A stretch of 64,000 bases of DNA from Thiobius zoothamnicola (GCA_963678215.1 OY782758.1:1054001-1118000), one strand, 5' to 3'; shown: positions 9,042 through 18,871, numbered from the stretch's first letter. Numbers and translations are program-made. Notes: generated by a model not told the origin, from the letters alone.

Positions 9042-9614
9042 ATGGAAAAATCATTAGATTATATGGCGATATCTTGCCAAAAACTCTCGCTTGGGAACTT
9101 TGAACTGCGATCTGTTAAACCAGCCGATATTGAGTCCATAAGACAATGGCGTAATGCCCAAATGGATATATTACGACAAAGCAAACCAATCGATTTCCAA
9201 CAACAGATTGACTACTATGATAAATACATATGGCCTACAATGACGCATCTGAGGCCATCTAACATTTTACTAGGCTTGCTACGGAATCAACAACTCATTG
9301 GCTACGGTGGCTTGGTACATATTGCCTGGGAAGATGTCAGAGCGGAAATTTCGTTTCTGTTATCGCCTGAACGAGTTAAAAGTGATTCTATTTACATCGC
9401 TGACTTCTCTGATTTCCTGATTTTAATCAAGCAATTGGCTTTTAAAAACTTGAAATTGCATAGGTTATATGCAGAAACATACGATATTCGCCCTCTACAT
9501 ACTATGACTTTAGAGTCAAATGGTTTTACTCGTGAAGGGGTTTTACGCGACCATGTCAGGATTAACGGACTTGCGGTTGATTCTATTATTCATGGGTGCT
9601 TAAATTCATTATGA
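9042..9614 (+). CDS. GNAT N-acetyltransferase, PseH-like
   Basis: A 190-residue GNAT-fold protein. It begins with a RSVKPADIESIRQWRN strand-helix, has a central IGYGGLVHI strand and ends in an LESNGFTREG motif typical of RimJ/PseH acetyltransferases. In the pathway PseH acetylates the 4-amino group made by PseC, and position in the cluster supports this role. No ribosome site separates the ATG at 9042 from a second in-frame ATG at 9063. Its stop overlaps the next start as ATGA. Function inferred from fold and neighbours. Confidence 0.72.
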   Translation: MEKSLDYMAISCQKLSLGNFELRSVKPADIESIRQWRNAQMDILRQSKPIDFQQQIDYYDKYIWPTMTHLRPSNILLGLLRNQQLIGYGGLVHIAWEDVRAEISFLLSPERVKSDSIYIADFSDFLILIKQLAFKNLKLHRLYAETYDIRPLHTMTLESNGFTREGVLRDHVRINGLAVDSIIHGCLNSL

Positions 9615-11527
9615 AAGGTAAGCGTATATTCGTCAGTGGTGGCGCTGGCGTTATTGGCCTTGAGATGATTCCTCGCTTGGTGGAGCGTGGTGCCGTTGTA
9701 ATGGTGGGTGATCTTAAAACTCGTCCCAGGAGTTTTATAGATAGTGTGGCTTATCGGCAAGGCGACCTAAATACAATGACAGTTGATGAATTAGCCCGCT
9801 TCAGGCCAGATATATTTATCCACTTGGCAGCCACATTTGAACGTAGCACAGAAAGCTATGAGTTCTGGGAAGAAAACTTTTGGCATAACGTCCGTCTTAG
9901 TCATCATTTGATGACTATTATGAAAGGGTTGCCCTCACTTCATCGTGTCGTCTTCGCCTCAAGCTATTTGATTTACGCTCCTAATCTGTATCAATTTAAT
10001 GAAGCCCGAAGCGATGCTGTAGCACTTAAAGAATCTGATCCGATTTTGCCTCGTAATTTGACAGGATCTGCAAAGCTAAACCATGAAATCGAACTTCGCT
10101 TTCTTGATCAGTCTAAGTCAAATCAATTTACAACGGTTTGCGCACGTATTTTTCGAGGGTATGGTCGTAACTCACGGGACGTTATTTCGCGTTGGGTACG
10201 TGACCTATTGCATGAGAGACCCATTTCAGTATATCGCCCTGAAGGAGTATTTGATTATATCTATGCCGCAGATTCTGCCGAAGGGTTAATTCGGCTAGCT
10301 GAGCATGGACAAGTCAGTGGCATCATTAATCTTGGAACTGGTCGTTCACAGAGAGTACAAAACGTACTTGATGTACTTCAACAATATTTTCCTGACATGG
10401 TCATCCATAATGTGGATTCAGATATTCCTTTTGAAGCATCTCGGGCTGATATGAGTCAATATTCCGCTCAAATTAGTTGGATGCCTGTTTATACACTGGA
10501 AACCGCTATTCCCGAAATCATTGTGTTTGAGCGCCAAAGAATGGATTCTTGTTGCGCATCCACAACTGAAGAAATTCCTATCGTATTGATAAGTAGTGCT
10601 TCGCGCAAAGTACCGCTCATACGAGCAATACAACAGGCAGCCCAAAAGTTACACCCGCAAGCTAAAGTTGTTGCTGGCGATTTATCCCCCACAGCACTCT
10701 CATCTCATGTGGCAGATGATTTTTGGTGTATGCCACCAACTGAGGAAACTTACTTGTCTGAAATAGTACAGGGATGTAAAGAGCGGAATATAACTACTAT
10801 TTTACCTACTCGTGATGGCGAACTGCTTTTTTGGGGCAAGCACACTCCAATTTTTTTGGAGGCTGGTATTACTATCGTTATTTCGCCCACAGCATCTTTA
10901 ACATACTGCTTGGACAAGCTCGAATTTGCAAGTTTTGGTGTCTCTCATTCTCTTCCTTTTATTCCTGCTGCCGATAATATCGATAACATTGATGCCTCAA
11001 CCTATGTTGTTAAAGAACGTTTTGGCTCAGGTAGTAGCTACATTGGATTAAAGCTTGACAAGGAAACTGCACGATTGCATGCAAAAAAATTGCAAGAACC
11101 AATCTTTCAGCCTTATGTGGATGGAATAGAAATTAGTATTGACGCTTGGTTAGATAAAAACCATAAAGTCAAAGGCGTGGTTATGCGCAAGCGCGAACTC
11201 CTGCTTAACGGTGAATCTCAGGTTACGTCAACTTTCCGTGATGCAAACATTGAAATATTGGCAACTTGCATATTAGAAACATTACAGCTTTCAGGCCCAG
11301 TCGTCCTGCAGGCGATAATTATTGATGATGATTGTTTGCAGATCGTCGAGTGTAACGCACGCTTCGGAGGCGCCTCAACAACATCTATTGCTGCTGGTCT
11401 TGACAGCTTGTATTGGTCTTTACTAGAGGCCCAGGGTGTCGATGTGTCAGAATATAACTTCGCTCGTACACAAAGTGAAATCAAACAAGTACGTGTTCCT
11501 TCTGATTTGCATTTTACTGTCAAATGA
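9611..11527 (+). CDS. Fusion of an SDR (NAD epimerase) domain to an ATP-grasp domain
   Basis: A 638-residue fusion. Residues 1 to about 310 form an extended SDR domain with SGGAGVIG near the N-terminus. The usual Tyr-x3-Lys pair reads TGSAK, with Thr in the Tyr position, so normal SDR chemistry is doubtful. From about residue 325 the text changes to a carbamoyl-phosphate-synthase-like ATP-grasp fold, with PTRDGELLFW, a VVKERFGSGS ATP-binding loop and a metal-binding ECNARFGG motif. I set the start at the ATGA overlap with the acetyltransferase at 9611. It lies just before a HAD phosphatase and pseI, so it may tailor the nonulosonic acid, for example by ligating an acyl or aminoacyl group. That is a guess. 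Confidence 0.8.
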   Translation: MKGKRIFVSGGAGVIGLEMIPRLVERGAVVMVGDLKTRPRSFIDSVAYRQGDLNTMTVDELARFRPDIFIHLAATFERSTESYEFWEENFWHNVRLSHHLMTIMKGLPSLHRVVFASSYLIYAPNLYQFNEARSDAVALKESDPILPRNLTGSAKLNHEIELRFLDQSKSNQFTTVCARIFRGYGRNSRDVISRWVRDLLHERPISVYRPEGVFDYIYAADSAEGLIRLAEHGQVSGIINLGTGRSQRVQNVLDVLQQYFPDMVIHNVDSDIPFEASRADMSQYSAQISWMPVYTLETAIPEIIVFERQRMDSCCASTTEEIPIVLISSASRKVPLIRAIQQAAQKLHPQAKVVAGDLSPTALSSHVADDFWCMPPTEETYLSEIVQGCKERNITTILPTRDGELLFWGKHTPIFLEAGITIVISPTASLTYCLDKLEFASFGVSHSLPFIPAADNIDNIDASTYVVKERFGSGSSYIGLKLDKETARLHAKKLQEPIFQPYVDGIEISIDAWLDKNHKVKGVVMRKRELLLNGESQVTSTFRDANIEILATCILETLQLSGPVVLQAIIIDDDCLQIVECNARFGGASTTSIAAGLDSLYWSLLEAQGVDVSEYNFARTQSEIKQVRVPSDLHFTVK

Positions 11528-12192
11528 TTCTTATATTTGATTTGGATGATACGTTATATCCAGAACACACATTTGTGGAAAGCGGATTTCAGGCAGTATC
11601 AGAGATGCTTGAAGTCAATTATGGATGGAAAAAACATTCCAGCATGAGCCAAATGTTGAACATTCTTGCACAACAAGGGCGTGGTTCTGTTTTTAATGAG
11701 CTGTTGCGAAGAAAACAATGCTTTTCAAGGAAACTGGTAAATCGATGTTTGCAAACTTATCGTCAACATAAACCACGCATCACAACATTTCCAAAAGCAA
11801 AACAATTTCTGGATACTAATCAAGATAAGAATATATATTTGCTTACGGATGGTAACAAAAATGTTCAATCAAACAAAATTAATGCATTAAACATTGAGCC
11901 TTTCTTTAAAAAAATATTTATTACACATCGTTATGGTATATGTCATGCCAAACCATCTGTGTATTGCTTTAAGCTTATTCGAGAGTTGGAAGAATGTAAA
12001 TGGTCCGATATGGTATACATTGGTGACAACCCGGCCAAGGACTTTGTCAACTTGAATCCTCTTGGCATGCGGACTATTCGGGTGTTAACTGGTGAATACC
12101 GCACTGTGGTAGCTAAACCCGGCTATGACGCTAAGATTCATATACAAGGAATTGCTGATCTCTCTGCCACTTTAAATGAAGCAATATTATGA
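11524..12192 (+). CDS. HAD-family phosphatase
   Basis: A 222-residue haloacid-dehalogenase-fold protein. Motif I is FDLDDTLYP near the N-terminus, motif II is LLTDGN, a lysine lies in HAKPSVYCF, and motif IV is VYIGDNPAKDF. It belongs to the small C1-cap type. Both ends overlap the neighbours by ATGA, placing it firmly between the SDR/ATP-grasp fusion and pseI. Likely role: removal of phosphate from a sugar or condensation product in nonulosonic acid synthesis; the substrate is inferred from position only. Confidence 0.82.
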   Translation: MILIFDLDDTLYPEHTFVESGFQAVSEMLEVNYGWKKHSSMSQMLNILAQQGRGSVFNELLRRKQCFSRKLVNRCLQTYRQHKPRITTFPKAKQFLDTNQDKNIYLLTDGNKNVQSNKINALNIEPFFKKIFITHRYGICHAKPSVYCFKLIRELEECKWSDMVYIGDNPAKDFVNLNPLGMRTIRVLTGEYRTVVAKPGYDAKIHIQGIADLSATLNEAIL

Positions 12193-13256
12193 TAACAAAG
12201 AAAATATCTATCGATAGCATATCCGCCGGCGCTGGTTTTCCACCATATGTGATTGCTGAAATGTCTGCTAACCATAATGGCGATATCAATAATGCATTCA
12301 AAATCATTGATATTGCAAAATCTTCAGGAGCGGATGCAGTTAAAATACAAACCTACAGGCCAGACACTATCACACTTAACTCAGATTTGCCTGATTTCCA
12401 AATTACTGAAGGCCTGTGGGCAGGCCATACGCTTTATGAGCTATATGAATGGGCGCATACACCTTGGGATTGGCACAAACCGCTTTTTGATTACGCCAAA
12501 AAAATGGGCATCACCATTTTCAGTTCACCTTTTGACAATACTGCGGTTGATCTTCTTGAAGACCTGAACACACCTGCGTATAAGATTGCCTCATTTGAGG
12601 CCGTTGATTTGCCCTTAATTCAGTATGCCGCTAGTACGGGTAAGCCTATGATTATCTCAACCGGTATGGCCGATGCCGAAGAAATCCAGGAAGCCATTGA
12701 GGCAGCATACGAGGGTGGTTGTAAAGAGCTAGCCATTCTGCATTGTGTCAGTGGTTACCCTGCTCCAGCCATTGACTATAATCTGCGCACGATCTCAGAC
12801 ATGATGGAACGATTTGGCTTGGTAACAGGGCTGTCAGACCATACAATTGACAACACCACAGCCATAACCAGCATTGCGCTGGGCGCATCTATCATAGAAA
12901 AGCATGTTACTTTGGACAGAAATGGCGGCGGACCGGATGATAGCTTCTCGCTTGAGCCGGATGACTTGGCTGTGCTTTGTCGGGATATTAGAACAGCTTG
13001 GCAGGCTTTGGGAAAGGCAGATTATGGGGTAAAATCCAGCGAACGCGGAAGCATTAAATTTCGCCGCTCATTGTATTTTGTGAAAGATATGAAAGCTGGA
13101 GAAGTGATTACTGAAGAATGTGTAAAGAGTGTTAGGCCAGGGTATGGGTTGGAGCCAAAGTATTTGAAAAAAATAATTAATCGCAAATTAAATACTAACA
13201 TATGTAAAAACCAAGCGGTTAAATTGCATTTAATAGACTTTAATCATGCCCGATAA
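12189..13256 (+). CDS. pseI: Pseudaminic acid synthase PseI
   Basis: A 355-residue NeuB-family synthase that condenses the altrose intermediate with phosphoenolpyruvate to form pseudaminic acid. The N-terminal TIM-barrel domain has IAEMSANHNGD, KIQTYRPDT, FSSPFDNTAVD and KIASFEAVDLPLI, and a SDHT motif that holds the PEP carboxylate. A C-terminal SAF antifreeze-like domain begins near residue 290 (RSLYFVKDMKAGE). The YRPDT and GGPDDSFSLEPD motifs are typical of PseI rather than NeuB. It overlaps the following transferase gene by 11 bp. Confidence 0.94.
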   Translation: MITKKISIDSISAGAGFPPYVIAEMSANHNGDINNAFKIIDIAKSSGADAVKIQTYRPDTITLNSDLPDFQITEGLWAGHTLYELYEWAHTPWDWHKPLFDYAKKMGITIFSSPFDNTAVDLLEDLNTPAYKIASFEAVDLPLIQYAASTGKPMIISTGMADAEEIQEAIEAAYEGGCKELAILHCVSGYPAPAIDYNLRTISDMMERFGLVTGLSDHTIDNTTAITSIALGASIIEKHVTLDRNGGGPDDSFSLEPDDLAVLCRDIRTAWQALGKADYGVKSSERGSIKFRRSLYFVKDMKAGEVITEECVKSVRPGYGLEPKYLKKIINRKLNTNICKNQAVKLHLIDFNHAR

Positions 13257-15030
13257 AGAACGCTATTTAATAGTTACAGCAGATGAACAAACATGGAAGT
13301 TTGATCGTCCTGTTATCTTTTTAGGCGAGTGGTGTCGGCTCTATGATCGAAAGCATATTTGGCAAGAAATGGATGCCATTCTTGCTTCTCCTTATGGGCT
13401 GGAGAAAAGCCAAAAAGATGATGATTATGCCGCAGTGCTATCATTAGAACGCAAATTGTTGCCTCCACTATGTGGGATATTGAATGAATACCACCAAAAG
13501 GCATACAGTCAACGTTTTTGGAAGATCATGCTGGGCCATTGGCTCAGGCGTTATATTACGGTAATCATTAATCGCGTTAAAACACTGGAAGCCTGCTTTA
13601 AGCATTACACTATATCAGGTATCGCAATTTATCCTAGAAATGATTATGTGTTGGCGACATCGGATTCGAATACTGCGATATGGGCGTTTAACGATGACCA
13701 TTGGAATAATGTACTGACTGCATATCTATTGGATTTTTTTAATATAAAAGATCTATCAATAGATTTGCTTGAGAGTCCTCCCAATAAGAGGTGTTTTTCT
13801 TTTGATAGAAAAACAATCAACCACCTACCCTTTTTAAAAAAATATATATTTCCAGTGTATCAAAAAGTAACAAAGGTTATCGAACGGTACGTAGTTCACA
13901 GGCCTAGTGCTTTTATTATCCGTAGCTATCTTCCTGGCAAAGAAGTTGTGAAGCTTCAATTAGCCTTAGGGCAGTATCCACAACTATGGCCTTCTCCACG
14001 TCCTATCTTATCTAAAGAGGCGAATAATCTATTAAGAGAAGAGTTGACAAAGAAACTGAAAGAAGACTCAGTAGATAGGGTAGAAAATATAACGCGGTCA
14101 CTGTTGTTCTATTTACTACCTATATGCTTTTTGGAAGGTTTCAAAGCGTTAGATCAGTTGGCAGAAGGTGTATCGTGGCCTAAAAAACCTAAATTTATTT
14201 TTACCAGTAATAGTTTTGATACGAATGAAGTGTTTAAACTCTGGGCGGCTAAAAAAATTGAAAAGGGTACCACTTATATTGTTGGGCAACATGGTAATAA
14301 TTACGGTACATATTGTTATATGGATCCCTCTATTGAAGAGCAAACAGCGGATAAGTTTCTTACCTGGGGTTGGACGGATGGTTTAGGTCAACATAAGCCC
14401 GCTTTTATATTCAAGACCGCGAATAAAAAGCCCGGATGTTATAATCCTAAAGGTGGGGTACTGCTAGTAGAGCAGCTTGAGAATTTCCGCATGTATACAT
14501 GGGATAGCACGGCAGCATATAAACATTATTTTACCGATCAACAGTGCTTTGTTGGTGATCTTTCACCGCATATAAAAAGGCAGTTAACCATTAGACTGGC
14601 GACCTCTTCCCAATACAGGAATTGGGGTGAGGTGCCTAGATGGAAGGCGTTTGATCCTTCACTTAGAATAGAAACCGGTCGTGCCAATATCAGCAATTTG
14701 ATCTCCCAGAGTAGATTGGTGGTGCATAGTTATGATTCAACAGGTATTCTTGAGACTCTATCACAAAACATACCAACCCTTGCCTTTTGGCAAAATGGGT
14801 TTGAGCATCTAAGGGAGAGTGCCAAGCCTTACTATCAGTTATTGGTTGATGTTGGTATCGTGCATTTATCTGCGGATTCCGCTGCTCGAAAAGTCAATCA
14901 AATTTGGGATGACGTAGATGGATGGTGGATGCAAGATGAAGTGCAAGATGCTAAAAAGCAATTTTGTGAGCGGTATGCAAGAACCAGTAAAAATCCTATT
15001 GCTGAACTTAAAAAGATATTATTAATTTAG
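13246..15030 (+). CDS. LIC12162-family putative glycan transferase
   Basis: A 594-residue protein that opens with LIVTADEQTWKFDRPVIFLGEWC, the signature I associate with the LIC12162 family of surface-polysaccharide transferases. A VGQHGNNYG motif in the middle and a SYDSTGILETL motif near residue 500 resemble the GT-B folds that transfer sugars to capsule or to flagellin. No membrane segments or signal peptide are seen. It directly follows pseI with an 11-bp overlap, so it may be the transferase that uses CMP-Pse. This last point is inference. Confidence 0.72.
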   Translation: MPDKERYLIVTADEQTWKFDRPVIFLGEWCRLYDRKHIWQEMDAILASPYGLEKSQKDDDYAAVLSLERKLLPPLCGILNEYHQKAYSQRFWKIMLGHWLRRYITVIINRVKTLEACFKHYTISGIAIYPRNDYVLATSDSNTAIWAFNDDHWNNVLTAYLLDFFNIKDLSIDLLESPPNKRCFSFDRKTINHLPFLKKYIFPVYQKVTKVIERYVVHRPSAFIIRSYLPGKEVVKLQLALGQYPQLWPSPRPILSKEANNLLREELTKKLKEDSVDRVENITRSLLFYLLPICFLEGFKALDQLAEGVSWPKKPKFIFTSNSFDTNEVFKLWAAKKIEKGTTYIVGQHGNNYGTYCYMDPSIEEQTADKFLTWGWTDGLGQHKPAFIFKTANKKPGCYNPKGGVLLVEQLENFRMYTWDSTAAYKHYFTDQQCFVGDLSPHIKRQLTIRLATSSQYRNWGEVPRWKAFDPSLRIETGRANISNLISQSRLVVHSYDSTGILETLSQNIPTLAFWQNGFEHLRESAKPYYQLLVDVGIVHLSADSAARKVNQIWDDVDGWWMQDEVQDAKKQFCERYARTSKNPIAELKKILLI

Positions 15031-15366
15031 ATTTTCTGTTATATCTCGACGAATGGTGATTATCTTTTGTTCACATTACATCCGCAAACATCAATACCAA
15101 ACAGAGGCTTGCATGAAGAATGGCACAAACACAGGCGGGCTTTTGCTGCTAATCAGCCATTTTTTTACCGGAGCAACAAGGCTATATGGACAACCTGTTT
15201 GCCGATACATGGGAACAATTAAAACTCAACCACCATTTAACTTTACGAATAATTATTTGTGGGAAATTGAGGATTATGTTCCACCACAGACACCAACAGT
15301 GCTTTGTTTGTGGAGAAAATCACAAGTTGAAGAAATAATGCCAGTATTACGAGAGAAATTTCAATA
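15031..15366 (+). pseudogene. Decayed coding remnant between two glycan genes
   Basis: One frame is open from 15053 to 15367 (104 codons), but its middle does not read like a natural protein. Protein-like pieces appear in different frames: one near 15060-15210 containing EEWHKHRRAF and FFYRSN, another near 15180-15235 containing GYMDNLFADTWEQLKL, and a third near 15255-15365 containing YLWEIEDYVPP. This pattern suggests an old transferase gene broken by several small indels. No family can be named. If the 104-codon ORF is real instead, its function is unknown. Confidence 0.35.
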
Positions 15367-16614
15367 ATGCATATTTGCCTATTCACGGAAAACCATTATA
15401 AAGGGGGGCTAGATACTTTTATTATCAACCTAATAAATTCTTGGCCTGACAGTGAAGATAAACTAACTTTAATGTGTAATGGTTCGCATTCCGGTTTAAA
15501 AAATATTGAGAATAAAATATATAGAACTTTGAAAATCAGAAGATATTATCGATTTTTCACTAGCGGTATCGCAACTGGAACTAGATTATCAAAGTTTACA
15601 AGCTCCTTACCAATTCGTATTTTTTTTATATTAGCATTTAAATTAATTCAATATCCTGTAATTCTACCTTGGTACCTCTTGACTTTAACGCATACATTTT
15701 ATAAAAGTGATTACGAGTATTTGATTGTAATTAATGGAGGCTATCCTGCTAGTTTACTAGGTCGATGTGCTGTAATTGCTTGGTATATTTCTGGAAAGAA
15801 ACATAAGGCAATATTTAACTTCCACAACTCTGCTATGCCTATTAAATGGTATGAATACATCCCCGAATATCTCATTGACAAAGCCGTAGCAAAATCCAGT
15901 TCTTGTATCGTAAGTGTATCAGATGACTGTCTAAATTCAATTAAGATTCGACCAATATTTTCTACATATAAAAATATGTTCCGAATTTACAATGGTATAG
16001 AAGATCCGTATCTATATTTATCAAACACTTATTCCTTTAATAAAAAAGATAAAAGATATTGTTTAATGTTGGCAACTTATGAACCACGAAAGGGACATGC
16101 TTTTTTACTAAATGCCTTTAAGCTTGTTGTGCAAAAACTTCCAGAAGTTAGATTGCTTATTTATGGGCACGGAAAAAACAAGGAAAAGCAAAAAATTATT
16201 GACTTAATTGTTGCTTTGGATTTGGTTGATACAGTTGAATTACACAGTTTCTCTAACGAAACTAGTTGTTTAATTAATGCTGCTGAGGTGCTTGTTGTGC
16301 CGTCACAGGCCTATGAGTCATTTGGCTTGACAATTATTGAAGCAATGGCCTTGAAGACTCCAGTCGTGGTGACAGATGTGGGGGGAATGCCAGAAGTGCT
16401 TGAGTCTAGTTCTGCAGGATACGTTTGTTCAAGGTCTGATAGTATTGCTTTTGCAAATGCAATTATTCGGGTACTTAAAAACCCAATTGAAGCAAAAGAA
16501 TTGGGTAATAACGGTCGAAAAGTGTATGAAGAACGTTTTACAGCTAGGGTTATGGCAATGCAATATTATGCTTTGCTGCTAAAAGGATATGAAGATTATG
16601 AAAAAAATAAATGA
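15367..16614 (+). CDS. Family 4 glycosyltransferase (GT-B)
   Basis: A 415-residue retaining glycosyltransferase. The N-terminus HICLFTENHYKGGLDTF is the acceptor-side Rossmann start. The donor-binding C-terminal half begins with CLMLATYEPRKGHAFL, and the E-x7-E motif is in ESFGLTIIEAMA, followed by a DVGGMPEVL loop. It is cytoplasmic or membrane-associated and should add one sugar to the lipid-linked glycan. Base composition is AT-rich like its neighbours. Donor and acceptor are unknown. The next gene starts inside its 3' end. Confidence 0.85.
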   Translation: MHICLFTENHYKGGLDTFIINLINSWPDSEDKLTLMCNGSHSGLKNIENKIYRTLKIRRYYRFFTSGIATGTRLSKFTSSLPIRIFFILAFKLIQYPVILPWYLLTLTHTFYKSDYEYLIVINGGYPASLLGRCAVIAWYISGKKHKAIFNFHNSAMPIKWYEYIPEYLIDKAVAKSSSCIVSVSDDCLNSIKIRPIFSTYKNMFRIYNGIEDPYLYLSNTYSFNKKDKRYCLMLATYEPRKGHAFLLNAFKLVVQKLPEVRLLIYGHGKNKEKQKIIDLIVALDLVDTVELHSFSNETSCLINAAEVLVVPSQAYESFGLTIIEAMALKTPVVVTDVGGMPEVLESSSAGYVCSRSDSIAFANAIIRVLKNPIEAKELGNNGRKVYEERFTARVMAMQYYALLLKGYEDYEKNK

Positions 16615-17350
16615 CCAATCACATTTTGCAGATAAATATTTTGAAGACATTGATGAAGTTTGCAAGGCTAATAATTATTTTTCCCCAGTTTTGCGTGATA
16701 TGTCGGATTTTGTTAACTTTGAATCATCTCGTATTTTGGATGTTGGTTGTGGTACGGGAGTTTTTCTCGAGCCTATCATTGATGCTGGTTGTGATCAGCT
16801 ATATGGTGTGGATGGCCCTTCAGAATTTGTTGGGCGAGCTAAACAGCGTGGGTATAAAGATATACAATTGGTAGATGATCTTAGTTCAGTTGTACTGCCC
16901 TTTGAAGGGAATGTGTTTGATTTGGTGATTTGTAAAGATGTATTTGAACACCTTTTAAACCCATTATTTACACTTTCAGAAATTCACCGGGTGCTTAAAG
17001 ATGATGGGTTGTTTGTGTTTCATGTGCCAAACCATTTCCCGCTTTATGGTAGACTGAAATTTTTATATACAAATGATATTGATACATTTACTTTCTTCAA
17101 AAATGAAAGTCGTTGGAAATTCCCACATATAAGATTTTATGAACACTATGATTCCCTAAAAGTTTTAGAAAGTAGTGGTTTTAGATTGTTTAAAGATTTT
17201 AGTTTTCATTTCCCTGCTGTCTCTGTGTTGAATCGTTTCGCACGATTGAACCCTATTGTTAGAAAATTGGTTAGTAAATATCCTAATCAATTTGCTAGTG
17301 GTTTTACTTATTTGTTAAAGAAAAATAAGTTTAAGAATGAGTGCAATTGA
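16598..17350 (+). CDS. Class I SAM-dependent methyltransferase
   Basis: A 250-residue methyltransferase with motif I LDVGCGTGVFL, an acidic end of the second strand in VDGPSEF and the LVICKDVFEHL motif of the Methyltransf_23/11 group. I placed the start at 16598, about ten bases after an AAGGA; the in-frame ATG at 16589 is too close to that site. It overlaps the end of the GT4 gene by 17 bp and the start of rfbG by 14 bp. It probably methylates a glycan sugar, but no direct evidence of substrate is visible. Confidence 0.82.
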   Translation: MKKINDQSHFADKYFEDIDEVCKANNYFSPVLRDMSDFVNFESSRILDVGCGTGVFLEPIIDAGCDQLYGVDGPSEFVGRAKQRGYKDIQLVDDLSSVVLPFEGNVFDLVICKDVFEHLLNPLFTLSEIHRVLKDDGLFVFHVPNHFPLYGRLKFLYTNDIDTFTFFKNESRWKFPHIRFYEHYDSLKVLESSGFRLFKDFSFHFPAVSVLNRFARLNPIVRKLVSKYPNQFASGFTYLLKKNKFKNECN

Positions 17351-18452
17351 TAAGTTGAAATTCACGAAATTTAATGGTGTCAAAGTTTTAGTTACGGGGC
17401 ATACGGGTTTTAAGGGCTCATGGCTTTCTATTTGGCTTAAGCAACTTGGTGCGCAGGTTATTGGTATTGGACTTGAACCTGCTGCGAACTTATCGGCGTT
17501 TAAAGTTACGAATATTGCTGATCAAATAACAGATTTACGCATAGATGTTCGTGATAGAGATTCTTTGGAACAAGCTATCGTTGCAACTGAGCCAGATTTT
17601 GTGTTCCATCTTGCTGCTCAGGCGCTGGTTAGAAAGTCATATGAAGATCCTGTAGAAACTTGGCGGACAAATTTGAATGGAACTTTGAATGTATTAGAGG
17701 CGCTGCGTAAATTAAACAAATCCTGTGCTGCAGTAATGATAACTAGCGACAAATGCTATGATAATGTGGAATGGATTTGGGGATATAGAGAGAATGATGC
17801 GTTAGGTGGACCTGATCCATATAGCGCTTCGAAAGGTGCAGCAGAGCTTGTTATTCGGTCCCACATAAAATCTTTTTTCCCAAAAGAAAAGAGCAAAGTA
17901 CGCATAGCATCTGCGCGTGCTGGAAATGTTATTGGTGGTGGAGATTGGGCAGCAGACAGAATTATTCCTGATTGTATAAGAGCTTGGTCGGCGGGGCAAG
18001 GTGTAGATTTGCGAAACCCTCATGCTACGCGTCCCTGGCAACATGTTTTGGAGCCATTGAGTGGTTATTTGCAATTAGCGTTAGCTTTAAGTGAAGATCC
18101 GGGTTTACATGGGGAGCCCTTTAATTTTGGTCCACCAGCCCAGCAAAATCATAGTGTTCTCGAGTTAGTACAACAAATGGCACTGCACTGGGAAAAAGTT
18201 CAATGGCAAGATATGTCGCAAGCAACAGCCACAGCACCATACGAATCGAATCTACTCAAGCTAAATTGTGATAAAGCACTTGCTTACCTTAAGTGGAATG
18301 CCGTTATGGGCTTTGATGATACGGTACGCATGACCGCTGGATGGTATCGATCCTTTTATGAAAATCCTGCGAATATCTTGGATAAAACAATTGAACAAAT
18401 TGAGGAATACACAAATATTGCGCGCCGGGAGGGAGTGCAATGGGCGCAGTAA
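17337..18452 (+). CDS. rfbG: CDP-glucose 4,6-dehydratase RfbG
   Basis: A 371-residue extended SDR that turns CDP-glucose into CDP-4-keto-6-deoxyglucose. The NAD motif TGHTGFKGSWL near residue 20 is diagnostic for RfbG, and MITSDKCYDN and the intact Tyr-x3-Lys in YSASK complete the active site. The DNVEW stretch after the SDK motif is also typical. It is grouped with rfbF and an epimerase-like cupin, which together form a CDP-6-deoxyhexose branch. It overlaps the cupin gene by 13 bp. Confidence 0.93.
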   Translation: MSAIDKLKFTKFNGVKVLVTGHTGFKGSWLSIWLKQLGAQVIGIGLEPAANLSAFKVTNIADQITDLRIDVRDRDSLEQAIVATEPDFVFHLAAQALVRKSYEDPVETWRTNLNGTLNVLEALRKLNKSCAAVMITSDKCYDNVEWIWGYRENDALGGPDPYSASKGAAELVIRSHIKSFFPKEKSKVRIASARAGNVIGGGDWAADRIIPDCIRAWSAGQGVDLRNPHATRPWQHVLEPLSGYLQLALALSEDPGLHGEPFNFGPPAQQNHSVLELVQQMALHWEKVQWQDMSQATATAPYESNLLKLNCDKALAYLKWNAVMGFDDTVRMTAGWYRSFYENPANILDKTIEQIEEYTNIARREGVQWAQ

Positions 18453-18868
18453 ATTTGGATGATGTTGTGGTAACACCTCTAAAGCAAATTCATACTGAGG
18501 GTGGCGACGTGATGCATGGAATCAAATCCTTTGATGAAAGTTATGCTGGATTTGGTGAGGCTTATTTTTCATGGATTAAAGCGGGTTCTATCAAAGGTTG
18601 GAAGCGTCATAATCAAATGACGATGAATCTTATTGTTCCTGTTGGTAGGGTGGGTTTTGTTTTTTACATGTCAGATACTACGCAGTTTCGCACAGAGGAA
18701 ATTGGTGTGGATTGTTATGCGAGAATTACGGTTCCTCCAGGTGTGTGGTTCGCTTTCAAAGGAATATATGAACAAGAAAGTTTGATCCTAAATATTGCGA
18801 ATATTCCTCATGATCCTCTGGAAGTTGAGCGAATAAACTTGTCTGACATTCACTATGATTGGGATTAA
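18440..18868 (+). CDS. RmlC-like cupin, dTDP-4-dehydrorhamnose 3,5-epimerase family
   Basis: A small 142-residue cupin. It shares the RmlC-type pattern: an N-terminal strand leading to GDVMHGIKSFD, a central KGWKRHNQMTMNL with the conserved His, and a VPPGVWFAFKG strand. It is shorter than typical RmlC and lies between the CDP-glucose dehydratase and CDP-glucose synthase genes. It most likely epimerises the 4-keto-6-deoxy sugar at C3 and/or C5. Whether one or both centres change cannot be read from the sequence. Confidence 0.78.
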   Translation: MGAVNLDDVVVTPLKQIHTEGGDVMHGIKSFDESYAGFGEAYFSWIKAGSIKGWKRHNQMTMNLIVPVGRVGFVFYMSDTTQFRTEEIGVDCYARITVPPGVWFAFKGIYEQESLILNIANIPHDPLEVERINLSDIHYDWD

Positions 18869-18871
18869 TGT

